64,000 nt of DNA from Dipteronia dyeriana (lineage: Eukaryota > Streptophyta > Magnoliopsida > Sapindales > Sapindaceae), in NCBI GenBank assembly GCA_032871835.1, contig CM065299.1:31732074-31796073 (forward strand). Direction: 5' to 3'. Shown piece after piece: positions 32,453 to 45,959 of this stretch (positions are counted from its first letter, which is position 1; each line of letters begins with the position of its first letter). The notes below the pieces were generated by a model. The model was not told where the DNA came from and searched no databases. It saw only the letters and a program-made list of their open reading frames with translations. The position numbers and the translations under genes were made by a program.

Positions 32453-32975
32453 TGTTGGAACCCCGTTCACCGGTCATGCGGTGAAAGTAAGGTTTTAACA
32501 TTTTATACAGATCATAATCAGTATTTGGGACCAATGAACTTAGGATCATAGTTATTTTTCAGAACTAATACATATAAAATGTAAACACAGGAAATTGTAA
32601 TCAATATAAAGAGAAGAAAATCATACCAACGTTTGGAGGCACCTTCACTTTACGATAAGCTCCTGTCTGAACCAATCTTACCAACGTTTGAAGACTCCTT
32701 TACTTTACGATGTGCTACTCTCTGAACCACTCGATCTTCCTTGTTATCTCCTGGGACTGTTAACTGCGTGTGGACGCGTCACGATCTCAGGAACTTGAAT
32801 GGAGGATGTAGAGAGAAACCTTTAAGAAACACTTTCTTCAATATCAGTACATAGCACTTGCACAATATCACACATATGCGTCTCATGCACACGAAGCTAA
32901 AATCAATTAGCTTATGCGTGTATCAGTGTCTCTTTTTATCAACACATGAATCCAAATTGCATCTCATACAGGGTA
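32453..32975 (+). mobile_element. Partial LTR, same family as the solo LTR, direct orientation
   Basis: Starts TGTTGGAACCCCGTTCACC and follows the first ~500 bp of the solo LTR (shared ACCAACGTTTGG blocks). It stops at the truncated internal region of the large non-coding LTR element at 32976. Confidence 0.8.
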
Positions 32976-33530
32976 CTTTTTTCAGAGATTTGAAAATTGT
33001 CTAAAACAAAAACCTTAAGATCTAAGCACAACACAAATCCACTCTTAGATCTAAACATAAATGAAAATAAAAGAAAATAAACATAGCATACCTAACACTA
33101 AACGCATAGGCGGTTCCCGCCCAAGTCGACAACTACTCTACAAGCACTCAAATTAAAGCTCAAAATTTAGAGCAAACCTCTTGTGGCTGCAGCCACATGG
33201 CCTTTGTGGCGTTGCCGTTTCACTTGGAAAGTTGTTGACCTAGCTCTCAAGAGTCGTGTGGTCTTTCCAACCTGATAGTTTCAATTCCTTGCACAAGCAC
33301 AACTCAAAAAGCAATCAAATGCATATGCTATAAATAAAAAAATAAAACACGACTAACAACCCCATAACCTAGCCTAAACATTGTCGTGCACACAATCCAA
33401 GAAATGAGTAAAATATATGCTTATTTTTAACATAACAATCTATTTCATAAAACAATAAAAATCAGTAAAATGGAAGCTAAAACTATCAACAATCAATGAA
33501 TGCGCTCCCTCCCCGGCAGCAGCGCCAATT
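32976..33530 (-). repeat. Truncated second copy of the internal leader
   Basis: Homologous to 37617-38160, with the same GATCTAAGCACAACACAAAT and GTGGCTGCAGCCACATGGCC landmarks, and with the same primer site next to the LTR. Cut at 32976 by the partial LTR. Confidence 0.85.
33512..33530 (-). other. Primer-binding site, truncated copy
   Basis: On the minus strand AATTGGCGCTGCTGCCGGG follows the LTR end CCCCATCA. It resembles the TGGCGCCGTTGCCGGGGA site of many plant Ty3/gypsy elements with two changes. Confidence 0.7.
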
Positions 33531-35672
33531 TGATGGGGACACGTCGTTGCAGTGTCATCAAATATGAACATTTAAGTTCGGCCTCGCAAGGGCGCAAGTC
33601 ACAGAGACTAGCACAGCGGCAAGCAAGGGATCGATCCACAGGGAGGTGGGATTCACCGACCGTCTCTAATTCTAGCTATTATTACAACACTCCAAGCGGA
33701 CTCGTGTGTTGCGTGTGCAGAAAAGTGAATAATAATATAACTAAATAACTTATATAAATGATATATACAATGATAGATGGAATGGAGATATGCATGAAAT
33801 GTGGTTACACTAGGGAAACGACTCAACCGTGACAATCCTCCTAATTACGTTCTAGACTCACCTAATCCTTAAATGTGCAAGTATACATAGGCCTGTATCC
33901 CCTTAATCAATCTCTAATCTCTCTCGATGTCTTAGAGATAGTATCCATATATACCCGAAATCTCTCTCAAGCAATCCGGACAATATATATGAACCCATTA
34001 AGCACGTCAAATACAAATCGAACCCTATACGCTAGCCTAGTGATTCTAGCACTTTCTAGTCAAGCATAGTGAATGTTTATCTAAGCATTGTCAAACGCGT
34101 CTCCTCTCGGTACATAACATCTAACCATGGATCAATTATAAAGTGATCAATTAAGCAAATGCTTTAAGCACTCAAAACATCCATATAACTACTCAAGCAC
34201 AAAAGAAATGTCGATGGTCTTTACTTCTACATCAAAGATTCGGTTTAGTCAACTCCCTAGGATGGCTAAACATGGGAAACAAGTTTACCTAACAACTACA
34301 TGCAACAATGTGATTGTTATATCATTAAGAACATTCAATTTAGGTTAAAGGTTCATCCTCTTGATTATGGAATTGTCCCATAATCAATTCATCACCCAAT
34401 CCTGTCACGTGGATGGATAATCGTGTCTTAATACAAAGACCCATTAAGAACAAGGATATGAACCAAGGTCAATTTAGCAACTAAAAGCTTGAACTAAAAC
34501 CTTTTATACTCTTTGGGGCTAAAATCCCTATTACTCAAATTACTCAATACATGGAATTTCAAGTCATCCATCAATCAATCAACAATCATGAGTATCTAAT
34601 TTCTAGTCTAAATTACAACTACTCCTAAACCCAATCATGGACATATATTGATTTGTAACAATTCATACACATACATATCATATTAAGAGCATAAAAACAC
34701 ATATATCAAAGAGCAAAACAAAACTCAAATGAATTTAAGTACAATCAATACATTTATTACACAAGTGTAGGTTTACAATATCCCCAAATTGGTGGAATAC
34801 ATCAAAGAAAATAAGAAATACAAAGAAATGAGTAAATAAGAGCAAACCCTTAAAGACAAGTCCTCCAAAGATGCTCCTAGCCTTCCTTACTCGAATTTGG
34901 CTCTTAATTCCTTTGTAATCTACTCTAAGATGGATGGAGTAAGTGTATAGTGGTGAGGTGGAGGTGCATGGTGAGCTCCCATAGAGGAAAAACCTCCATG
35001 GGAGCAAGAGATGAAAGAAGATGAAGAAAATGGAAGAGAGAAGAGAATAGGCGTGAGAGGGGAAAAGAGGGGAAGAGAGGTCTCAAGAATGAGGAGAAAA
35101 TGGGGTATTTATAGTGTGGGAGGTTAGGGGAAGACTTTTGAGTGAAAAGACAAGAATACCCCTTTGAAAATGGCTGAAAATGCATTTTTGTTAAGATGTG
35201 CGGTACGATGTGTTGTACACATCAACACCACGAACCGCACATCACTTTTTGGAGGTTGCTGCCCTTCTACGCGGTACAAAACGCGGTTTGCAAATTGGTC
35301 TCTCGCGGTTGCGTACCACACCTCTGCGTACTATTACGAAAACAGCCATAACTTTCTCTATAAACCTTGGAATCGCAATCTGTAAAGTGCGTTGAAAAGA
35401 AGACCTCTGGGGCGTTCCGAAAAGTGGTTATAGGCGACGTAGTTCGATTGGAGGACAGAGTTATGACCTTCTAAAGTTGGGGTGTCTGCATAAGCTATTC
35501 TAAATTCTGTCATTTAACCTTCAAAACTCTTCAATTAAGCTCAAATATCTTCCGTAGGGAACATGTACCTACACAAGGCTCACAAACACATCAAATACCA
35601 AAATATACTTGAAAATAAGAACAAAAGCGAGGTAATGGGGACCTCAAATAGGTATATAAATCGTTACGATCA
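33531..35672 (-). repeat. LTR (3' LTR of the complete unit)
   Basis: Minus strand TGATCGTAACGATTTATATA to CCCCATCA, so it has TGAT/ATCA ends, 2142 bp. Nearly identical to 38161-40302. It is preceded on the minus strand by the G-rich tract AGATAGGTTTGGGGGTAT, the likely polypurine tract. Confidence 0.9.
35107..35113 (-). promoter_or_regulatory. LTR TATA box
   Basis: Minus strand CACTATAAATACCCC, with a pyrimidine-rich leader downstream. Same in the other LTR at 39737-39743. Confidence 0.6.
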
Positions 35673-38160
35673 ATACCCCCAAACCTATCTTTTGCTCGTC
35701 CTCGAGCAAAAAACTAAAACGAAAAACATTCAAACAAAATGAACATCATTAAAAACTAAGCTAGGCTAGTCCACTTTCGTAGGAAACACGATAACACTTA
35801 GCACGTGCCATATGCCTTTCAACCACTAGGCGCTCCCTAGATGGAGAAGTTTTGTCTTCTGAGGGTTTACAGATACGAACACCCACAAACGTATTACTCT
35901 GTAAGAAAGCTGAGATACAATCCAAACATACCACATAAAAACAACACACGCATGCTAGTATCTCAAATATACCAATCAATAACAATGCTTCACACAATGC
36001 AAGTATGCCAATACTTAGGATGTTTTCGATTTACAAATCAACAACGCTCGAATTCTCAAGATAAAATTCGTCTCGACTCTAATCCTCACCGGATTTCAAT
36101 CTGATTTTTTCACTCAGAACCTAGACAATCACTCTCTAGCAAACACATGCGATTTGGAAGCTATATTCATGGAATCTAATATTTTACGTATGAGTATATT
36201 CAATGAAGCACATTTTATAGTGATAGATCTCATGGAAAGAATTGAAATGTCATGAACGTGGAAAGAGCATGCATTGAGTCATATTCTCAATATAGACTTT
36301 CTAAGAGATCAAATGGACTTTCCCTCACTTGTATTGGGGCCAAGGTGATTTGTGGTGGTGTATGGGATGGAAGATATGGTAAGAGTGAGAAGGATAAAGT
36401 TACTAATAATGCCAAAGTGTTTATACATATTATAATACTTTAGTTAGCTCTAAAACACATTACATCACAAGTGACTAGGCACTAAACTTTACATTGCGCA
36501 TTTGTGCTACACTTGTACTAATTGGTAAGTAACTTTTCATTTGAAGAACTTGAAGGCTTAAGTGTTTATAATTCACACTTTTTTTCTCTTTTTTTCTTTT
36601 TATTTTTTCTTTTAGCCCTTACCTTTGCACATTTACACATAATTGCCTAAGTACACATTTACAAAATTTAGAGCAAATATAACTTCTCTAAAGCTATACA
36701 CCTTAACATGATCAATAACTAGGGTATGACTTATGTTTGAGTTATGTTGGTGTATGGAGGTTTAGTGTTTGGGCTCAATTTTTGTAATGAAAACACACAT
36801 AGAGACATGGGAGTGTTTGGGTTATATTTGTAGAGTTTAAGAAAACACTCAAATCCTAAATCATTTCTAAAAGTCCATCTAACAAAGGAATACAAATCTC
36901 AACAAGCAATCCACATGATAAAGTTCTATGGAAATCAATGCAAATTTGAATTACAATGAGATCACAGCTAAGAACGACATCGGAAAGTGGTTAAAGAGTA
37001 GAAACAAAACCCACAAATTTCGCTTTTTAGGCTTAAGTGTAGCTCACAGGTAGTCTCCACTATTTTCCTAAGCTAAACAAGCAAAGAGTTCTATCCACCT
37101 CAACATCAAAAGATTGGTACTGTACAAGCAAATTTAAGTGATGCACGGAGCTAAAAGCATACTATGCATATCTCTACCGGCACACAAAAGAAAGCAACTC
37201 AACATGGAGGCCAAAAATTTCAAAAACTGTCGAAATTCAAGTTCGTCTATTGTCCAATATTTGGTGTGTATCTTTAAAAGAAATTAATATCATTTGACAA
37301 AATTTTAACAACATCAAGTAGACATATAAATACACACTTTTCATTTTGAAAATATTTCAAAATTAGAATTGGAAAAGTGTGAAAATGGACGATGAAAACA
37401 GTGTATGTGCAGTTTCGAAAAACAGGGCATCGCCCTTGACCTTTGATCGAAGAAATGATTATAACTTTTAAACCGCCATCCAGAATTTTGTTTTCTTTAC
37501 ATATTCAGAATCTTAACGAAAAATTGAAGAACACAGTGTGAGCGGAAAAATTAATTTCCCCACCAATTAGTACAGTTCTAAAGAAACATTTGCCTCAAGA
37601 ATATTCAAAACATGATACTTTTTTCAGAGATTTGAAAATTGTCTAAAACAAACACCTTAAGATCTAAGCACAACACAAATCCACTCTTAGATCTAAACAT
37701 AAATGAAAATAAAAGAAAATGAGCATAGCATTCCTAACATTAAACGCATGGGCGGTTCCCATCCAAGTCGACAACTACTCTACAAGCACTCAAATTAAAG
37801 CTCAAAATTTAGAGGAAGCCTCTTGTGGCTGCAGCCACATGGCCTTTGTGGCATTGATGTTTCACTTGGAAAGTTGTTGACCTAGCTCTCAAGAGTCGTG
37901 TGGTATTTCCAACCTGATAGTTTCAATTCCTTGCACAAGAACAACTCAAAAAGCAATCAAATGCATATGCTATAAATAAAATAACAAAACACGACTAACA
38001 ACCCCATAACCTAGCCTAAACATTGTCGTGCACACAATCCAAGAAATGAGTAAAAGAGATGCTTATTTTTAACATAACAATCTATTCCGTAAAACAATAA
38101 AAATCAGTAAAACTATCAACAATCAATGAATGCGCTACCTCCTCGGCAGCAGCGCCAGTT
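35673..38160 (-). other. Non-coding internal region of the LTR element
   Basis: 2488 bp with no frame over 90 codons and no resemblance to gag or pol. The minus-strand 5' end is the primer site and the leader with its GTGGCTGCAGCCACA palindrome (near 37826). The 3' end has the GCTCGAGGACGAGCAAAAG string and a G-rich tract. Confidence 0.75.
38142..38160 (-). other. Primer-binding site, complete copy
   Basis: Minus strand AACTGGCGCTGCTGCCGAG directly after the LTR end. Differs from the copy at 33512 at two bases. Confidence 0.7.
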
Positions 38161-40302
38161 TGATGGGGACACGTCGTTGCAGTGTCATCAAATATGAACA
38201 TTTAAGTTCGGCCTCGTAAGGGCGTAAGCCACAGAGACTAGTACAGTGGCAAGTAAGGGATCGATCCACAGGGAGGTGGGATTCACCGATCGTCTCTAAT
38301 TCTAGCTATTATTACAACACTCCAAGCGGACTCGTGTGTTGCGTGTGCGAAAAAGTGAATAATAATATAACTAAATAACTTATATAAATGATATATACAA
38401 TGATAGATGGAATGGAGATATGCATGAAATGTGGTTACACTAGGGAAACGACTCAACCGTGACAATCCTCCTAATTATGTTCTAGACTCACCTAATCTTC
38501 AAATGTGCAAGTATACATAGGCCCGTATCCCCTTAATCAATCTTTAATCTCTCTCAATGTCTAATAGATAGTATCCATATATACCCAAAATCTCTCTCGA
38601 GCAATCCGGATAATATATATGAACCCATTAAGCACGTGAAATACAAATCGAACCATATACGCTAGCCTAGTGGTTCTAGCACTTTCTAGTCAAGCATAGT
38701 GAATGTTTATCTAACCATTGTCAAACGTGTCTCCTCTCGGTACATAGCATCTAACCATGGATCAATTACAAAGTGATCAATTAAGCAAAGGCTTTAAGCA
38801 CTCAAAACATCCATATAACTACTCAAGCACGAAAGAAATGTCGGTGGTCTTTACTTCTACGTCAAAGATCCGGTTTAGTCAACTCCCTAGAATGGCTAAA
38901 CATGGGAAGCAAGTTTACTTAACAACTACATGCAACAATGTGATTCTTATATCATTAAGAACATTCAATTTAGGTTAAAGGTTCATCCTCTTGTTTAGGG
39001 AATTTTTCCACAATCAATTCATCACCCAATCCGGTCACGTGGATGGATAATCGTGTCTTAATACAAAGACCCATTAAGAACAAGGATATGAACCAAGGTC
39101 AATTTAGCAACTAAAAGCTTGAACTAAAACATTTTCTACTCTTTGGGGCTAAAATCCATATTACTCAAATTACTCAATATATGGAATTTCAAGTCATCCA
39201 TCAATCAATCAACAATCATGGGTATCTAATTTCTACACTAAATTACAACTACTCCTAAACCCAATCATAGACATATATTGATTTGTAACAATTCATACAC
39301 ATACATATCATATTAAGAGCATAAAAACACATATATCAAAGAGCAAAACAAAACTCAAATGAATTTAAGTACAATCAATACATTTATTACACAAGTGTAG
39401 GTTTACAATATCCCCAAATTGGTGGAATACATCAAAGAAAACAAGAAATACAAAGAAATGAGTAAATAAAAGCAAACCCTTGAAGACAAGTCCTCCAAAG
39501 ATGCTCCTAGCCTTCCTAGTTCGAATTTGGATTTTAATTCTTTTGTAATCTACTCTAAGATGGATGGAGGAAGTGTATAATGGTGAGGTGGAGGTGTATG
39601 GTGAGCTCCAATGGAGGAAAAACCTTCATGGGAGCAAGAGATGAAAGAAGATGAAGAAAATGGAAGAGAGAAGAGAAGAGGCATGAGAGGGGAAAAGAGA
39701 GGAAGAGAGGTCTCAAGAATGAGGAGAAAATGGGGTATTTATAGTGTGGGAGGTTGAGGCATGACTTTTGGGTGAAAAGATAAGAATACCCCTTTGAAAA
39801 TGGCTGAGAAACTCATTTTTGTCAAGATGTGCGGTACGATGTGATGTACGCATCAACACCGCGAACCACACATCACTTTTTGGAGGTTGCTGCCCTTCTT
39901 CGCGGTACAAAACGCGGTTTGCAAATTGGTCTCGCGCGGTTGCATACCGCACCTCTGCGCACTATTACGAAAATGGTCATAACTTTCTCTAAAAACCTTG
40001 GAATCGCGATCTGTGAAGTGCGTTGAAAATAGGACCTCTGGAGATTTCCGAAAAGTGGTTATGGGAGACGTAGTTCAATCTGAGGAAAGAGATATGACCT
40101 TCTAAAGTTGGGGTGTCTGCATAAGTTATTCCAAATTCTGTCATTTAACCTTCAAAACTCTTCAATTAAGCTCAAATACCTTCCATAAGGAACACGTACC
40201 TACAAAGGCTCACAAACACATCAAATACCAAAATATACTCGAAAACAAGAACAAAAGCGAGGTAATGGGGACCTCCAATAGGTATATAAATCGTTCCAAT
40301 CA
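38161..40302 (-). repeat. LTR (5' LTR of the complete unit)
   Basis: Minus strand TGATTGGAACGATTTATATA to CCCCATCA, 2142 bp. Near-identical to 33531-35672, same promoter elements. Right flank is TTTTG; no partner can be read because the left side is the tandem copy. Confidence 0.9.
39737..39743 (-). promoter_or_regulatory. LTR TATA box, second copy
   Basis: Minus strand CACTATAAATACCCC, at the same place as in the other LTR. Confidence 0.6.
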
Positions 40303-42145
40303 TTTTGCTGACATGTCATTTCGTCAAAATTACACCAATAACAATTGCTAAGCATGAAAAATGGATCAAAATCATGAGACGATTTCAGTTGTGAAAAAGT
40401 AAAATTTTAAATTAATTTTATTAGAAGAACAAAATCATTATGTATATCAACATACTTATAAATTGATTATATTTTCTATATATTTTTTTATTTAAAACAC
40501 ATTTTAGTCTTTTTTTATTTATCAATATTATATTTTTTTTCTTATAAAAAAAATAAATGTTCTTTAATTTCACAAAACACCTATATTTTTTTAACACATA
40601 TCTACTTCCACATCACTTGGATATGACACAAATCTTGTACCTATACAAGACTACAATTCTCTTAAACAGAAAATTGTTCTCCACTAAAAAAAAATCTTAA
40701 AATGGAATTTTAATGAAAAAAAGTGTTTGATTTTGAAAAAATCAAAAAGAGAAAAGTAAGGAGGAAAAATAGAAAGAGAATTAAAATTAGAAATAATAAT
40801 AAAATTTATTAAAATATAATATATTATAATTATTTATAAATTATATATATTTTTTAAAATTTTGATAAATATAATAACAATATTTAAGAGGTGTTATTCT
40901 CTACACTCAATTTTAAATTAAATTTTAAATTAGATATTTTAAAATTTCAATAAAATAACTTTAAAAGACTCAAAAAAGTTTATAGAGCTTTTGATAGGTA
41001 GGAATCCTAATCATATAAGTAAATACGCACGTGTTTCTGTCTGGGACCGACAATTTGACAGCTGGAAAGCATGTGAGCTGGTCCACCAATGAGTGTGAAG
41101 CTGTGGATGACATGGACTTTCTATCATTTTCTCCTTCACTGTACAACCCTACATGACACGGCAACATCAAATTTGTATGTATAAAAAATAAAAATAATAA
41201 AAAATGAGGATTGCTCTAAATTCTAAATATGTTGCTATAATTAATTTGTTGTCTTATCGGGGATGTTGGGTGGTCCACCTCACCACTCACCACTCACCAC
41301 TCACCACCAAACAAGGCCAGACCATCCTCCATAATTTCTAATTTATAAATTAGAATCCCTTCTTATGTTTTCGGAGCTAAAAAAATTAATACAAATTTTA
41401 TATGTAATATTACAATCTACGATTCGAACAAAACTGTAACAATATTAATCCATTATGTATATGATTGAGAACCATAATTAAAATGTGATAAAAAAAATCA
41501 CATTTTCTGTAATGGCCTAATATAATTTCATATTCAAATTGTGAAATATAAATGAATCATTGGTTTAATTTATAACTTGTGATACTTAAAAAAAGAAAAA
41601 AAAACTGGCTTATGTGTTGTGGCTAGATGGTATCTAAAATTAAATGGCATCAGTTCAATAATCCATGGTCAAGTTTTGGATATAAAAGGTAGAAAAATAT
41701 ATGGATACTGAATTTTTAATGGAATATTAGTACGTAACCTTCTTTCTTTAATTTTTTATAATTATTTAAAAATATATATCATATAGTACCATTCTATTAA
41801 TAGAATAATCACCTTATATTAGCACCCAAATATTATTCTTAAAATTATAGGTGGGTTGGATTATAGAAGATAATGACTGCCTTTTTATACAGAAAAAGGA
41901 AGCTTTGAATTAATATGCCCATTGATATTTTGATAGTGACAGTGACAGTGATCGTCATTACAGGTAAAAGTAAAGTGAGCCGCCCACTAAAGGTGGCCTA
42001 AGTTGCGGCGTAAATAAATATATTAGACATTGCACATTAATATTATAGACTCCCTAAACATGCACATGACAACAACGAGATGCACCGCATACGGTCGCAC
42101 TTTTCAGAAAAACTGACGAACCATCCTTTTGCTTAATTTAGTTAA
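40303..42145. other. AT-rich intergenic DNA
   Basis: No gene supported. Long A/T runs. A small GC-neutral patch at about 40990-41170 and the minus-strand frame there (66 codons) show no family resemblance. A tandem CACTCACCAC repeat lies near 41281-41308. Confidence 0.6.
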
Positions 42146-42792
42146 GGGGGAATTGCACAATAATCCCCGAGACTTGATAAAATTAAGTATATATGACCGT
42201 TTTAGTTATATTATGTACAAACTTCTCTTAATATCCATTATAATTAGATAGATATATTAGTCAAGGGTTAAATATATAGAAAGTTTAAATAATCTATATT
42301 TTTATTTTAAATAAATTAAAAAGTTTAAAAAAAGATTAAAAAATATAAATTTTTTTAAAAAAATATAAATGTATCTTAAATCTTAAATCTAGAAAAAAAA
42401 ATTCATCATTAAAAATGGAAAAAAAATAGTTTGTGCAATCCCCCATGCTTTTTAATAAATTTAAATTTATTTTTTTATTAAATTATTTAAAAAGCTATTT
42501 TTTTATTCGTAAAGATGAATTTTTTTCCGGGTTTCAGATTTCATATACATTCTTATTTTTTAAAAAAAAAAATTATCCTATTATAAAAAAAATAGTTTAT
42601 TTAAAATAAAAATAAAATGTATTTTAGATTTTTTACACTTTTTACCATCGACTAACGTATCCCTATAATGGCAAGGAATGTTTATTTAATATTTTTTAAA
42701 TATCGAGAGAAATTTGTGTGTGTATATATAATTAAAACTACTATATTCATACAATTTTATCAAACTTAAAAAGATGTTTGTTCAATTTCCCC
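42146..42792. mobile_element. MITE with ~90 bp terminal inverted repeats and 9 bp TSD
   Basis: Left end GGGGGAATTGCACAATAATC and the reverse complement of the right end GGGGAAATTGAACAAACATC match imperfectly for about 90 bp (shared GATAAAATT, ATATATA, ACAAA-TTCTC). Flanks are TTTAGTTAA (42137-42145) and TTTAATTAA (42793-42801), 8 of 9 matching. A 9 bp duplication points to a Mutator-like non-autonomous element. The interior is A/T-rich with no frame. Confidence 0.6.
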
Positions 42793-42871
42793 TTTAATTA
42801 ATTAGTTTTATTTTTTAAGAAAAAAGGAAAAGGTGGGCTCTAAGTCACGATCCCAAATTAGACATGACCCC

Positions 42872-43012
42872 GGTTCCGACCAGTTCCGGATCCGGTTCCT
42901 GTTCGGAACCGGCGGTTCCGGTTTTGGAAGGAGCCAGAACCGGAACCAGAACCGATCGAACCGCGGTTTCGGTTCCAGTTCCGGTCCGGTTCCACCGGTT
43001 CGGTTCCTTTTT
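42872..43012. repeat. Left subterminal CGGTTC repeats of hAT 1
   Basis: About fifteen occurrences of CGGTTC, CCGGTT or their complements in 140 bp, in both orientations. Dense subterminal hexamers of this kind are typical transposase-binding sites in hAT elements; binding here is inferred. Confidence 0.7.
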
Positions 43013-43345
43013 CTTTCTTTTTTTTCTTTTTTTTTTCTTATTATACATTTATACTCATTTTTAAAAAAATACAAAAACATAAGACATGTAATAATATGAA
43101 CTTGTAAATGAATTTTATTGTGTAAGGCCGTAAGCCAAAATTAAAATTTAAAAAAATAATACTAAATACATAAATTGAAATAAATGTATAAAACTAAAAT
43201 TTTAAAAAATTGGTCTTGCACTTAATTTGTACCAAAATTAAGTTGCCTACGTATCCTCTCGGACTCGGGGTTTAGAGGAATCAAATACCACGTAATTCTT
43301 TTACATTTTATTGTCTTTTACATATGTAATTTTGTAAGTCTGTAA

Positions 43346-45634
43346 CTAATCGCTGCCATCCGTTCCGGTTCCGGTGGTGTGATCATCATCGAAGAAATCA
43401 TAAATAACTTCTGGCTCCATTTCTTGTTCTCTATATCCAGCCTTTGTCCAATCATCAACACACACTTGGACTTGAATTGATTATGGACTCAAAAGCGACC
43501 GTCTTGCGTCCAAAATATTTCCACCCTTGCTAAACTCTTATTCCACAGCCACTGTAGAAACCGGTGTTGCAAGAATCTGTTTGGCTATTATAGACAAGAT
43601 TGAGAAGTGCTTTTCATGTTCTCTCCACCAATGTAGAATATCAAATTTATCCACATCATCGTCTCCTATAAACTCAAAATTGGTACTATGATAAGTTTCT
43701 ATCTCATCATACGAGATCGGACTTGATGAAGAAGAAGAAGAAGAACCTCGCAATCTTTTGATCTTTTGGGATAAAAGTGCAGACCCTGCCCCCAACACTC
43801 CAGAAGATCGAGTTTGGGAGACATTTTCATTTTGTGGAACACTAATGTTTAATGATGGACCATAAATTCTACGATATTCATCATATAACTGATAAAATAA
43901 TATCTTAATTGCAGCACAATAAGTATTAATTTCTAATTGTATACCTAAACATTTATAATAAAGAGTTAAATAATCGGTCAATGCATCTAGTTTACAACGT
44001 GGGTCAAAACACAACGCAAGCAGGTAAATAGTTAGAAACTCTCTATAATAGTCTAACCATTTTTTTTTTCATAGCTTCAATGCATGTCTGTAATTGTATA
44101 TCAGATGAACAGTCAGCAAATGCACCAGCAATATTACAACCCTCAATAATAAATAATTGAGTAGTAGGATAATAAATACCTGATAAATTGTTAGTAGCAC
44201 TATTAAAAACTTTTAACAAATTACAAATTTTTGTACAAACATCCCAATGGTGTGCATAAAGATTGATTTGACTAACATTATATTTCAGAAAAGAAACTAA
44301 TAAATCCCTATATTCATAACTTTCACAAAGCAATTTATAAGTAGAGTTCCAACGTGTTGGAACATCACGAGAAAATCTAATGGGATGTCTACCTGCCTGT
44401 TTACAAAATCTTATCCATGCTTTCATAACATTAGGATGTTTCCACAAATATGAGAGGGCATCTTTAATGGGTTTAATAAAAGCTTGAAGAATTTCCAAAC
44501 CTTTTTTAACGCAAAAATTTAAAACATGGCAAGCACATCTTTGATGAAAAAATTTACTATTAAAATAAGGCTTGCATAATTCAATTAAAGCAGGAATAGC
44601 TGCTGTATTATTAGAAGCATTATTAAAACCAATTGAAAAAAAAATTGCTTTCAATTTTATACTCTTCAAAAATGATTTTCATATTTTTATGAATATTATC
44701 AGCAGTATGTGCATAATCAAAAACTCTAAATGCAAGAATTCTTTTTTGTATTGTCCATGCTTTGTCCATATAATGACAAGTTATACCTAAGTATGAATGA
44801 TTTCGCCAATGGTCAGTCCATATATCAGCACATACGGAAACACGACCTATATAGTTCGCAAAATATTTTTTTTAAATCCTTTTTTCCTTTTTATAAATAT
44901 CATACACTGTACGCGTGAGAGTGGTCATAGGGACACGACATGCAGCGGGATTTAATGCTTTATGACAATATTTAATAAAACCAACTTTTTCACCAAAACT
45001 AAAAGGTAAATGTTCTACAGCTACCATCCTATCTAATTCTTCTCTATTAGCTTGATCACTATATTTAAATAATCGAGTGTCAGGGGTAGAAAACCTGAAA
45101 ATTTGAGATTGTGCATTCCCCTTAGCAAGTTCTGCTGGATGACTGGTCGTAATATGCTTCCTATATGTGCCGTATCCTACAGATTTAGTCCACTTGTATT
45201 CTTTAGGGCAGTAATTGCACACCGTCCAACATGTTCCATTCGGTTTCGTAACTTTCTTCATGTGGAGAACAAATATATCATATTTGAGATGTTTCTTATC
45301 CTTCTCTACTGGCTCTTCAAAACTTGGATCTGCAGCAAAATCGGGTATATTTTTCTGATTGGCTTGTCATATTACCAGGGCTAGGCCTAGGGGCGCTAGG
45401 CTGACTAGAATTGGGTTCAAAAATTATTAAAGGGGGATTTGGATTGATTGGATAGTTTAGAGATTCAAGATAGGCTTGTCGTTGTAGGAACTTATGGTAA
45501 GCGGTGTCATCAAAACCGATATTATCCGGTTGGACCGGATCCGGCTCCGACATACAACCCTTACCGGTCCTGGAAACGGAATGCCTTGGTGGAATATCTC
45601 TTACTCCATTTCCATTTCCACTTCCACTTGCCAT
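43346..45634 (-). pseudogene. hAT transposase (BED zinc finger), broken
   Basis: Begins at ATG 45634 (MASGSGNGNGVRDIPPR). After a disordered N-terminus there is one frameshift near 45330-45350, then the BED zinc finger: Cys pair in VCNYCPKEYKW and His pair in YRKHITTSH. The core follows in 44872-45261 and 44043-44669, with the hAT signatures FDNASNNTAAIPAL-like (here FNNASNNTAAIPALIELC), CHVLNFCVKKGLE and VPTRWNSTYKLL. The C-terminal dimerisation part (FDILHWWREHEKHFSILSII, PVSTVAVE) stops at 43538, but the frame resumes with EFSKGGNILDARRSLLSP and ends at TAG 43346. At least two shifts and four stops. The gene would move the element by cut-and-paste. Confidence 0.85.
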
Positions 45635-45959
45635 CGAAAAAAATAATTTGTAAATAAACTCTTCAAAAAAAATTAAGATAAAAATTGTTGACAAGGATTT
45701 TAAAAAATAATAATTGTAATACACTAAATATAAACAAATAAATAATTGACTAATTTGAAGATAATTCAAGAGAATTATGAGAATTGAGACTTGAGAGATC
45801 AATTGTATGATAAGAAATGAATTAGGGGGGTATTTATAGAAAATAAAGAGTTAAAGGGGAAAAGAAAAGAAAAAAAAATTTGAGTCATTAGGCCCAACGG
45901 TCTGCTGACCGCTGGAGCCCAACGGCTGTTTTTTTTTAAAAAAAAATATTTAAAAAAAA

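Larger units (their letters stand above)
32976..40302 (-). mobile_element. Non-coding LTR retrotransposon with 2142 bp LTRs, plus a second truncated internal region (tandem)
   Basis: On the minus strand: LTR (40302-38161), primer site and internal region (38160-35673), LTR (35672-33531), then again primer site and the first 555 bp of the internal region (33530-32976). Both LTRs are exactly 2142 bp and differ at scattered sites. The 2.5 kb internal region has no gag or pol and no long frame, so this is a large non-autonomous element (LARD-like). LTR-internal-LTR-internal arrangement indicates a tandem copy made by unequal recombination. The autonomous partner is not in the window. The primer site and the GAGCAAAAGATAGGTTTGG tract before the 3' LTR suggest a Ty3/gypsy (perhaps Athila-like) source. 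Confidence 0.8.

Noticed and set aside
42808..43099. Overlapping 65-90 codon frames on both strands at the left end of hAT 1
   Set aside because: They are translations of the CGGTTC subterminal repeats.
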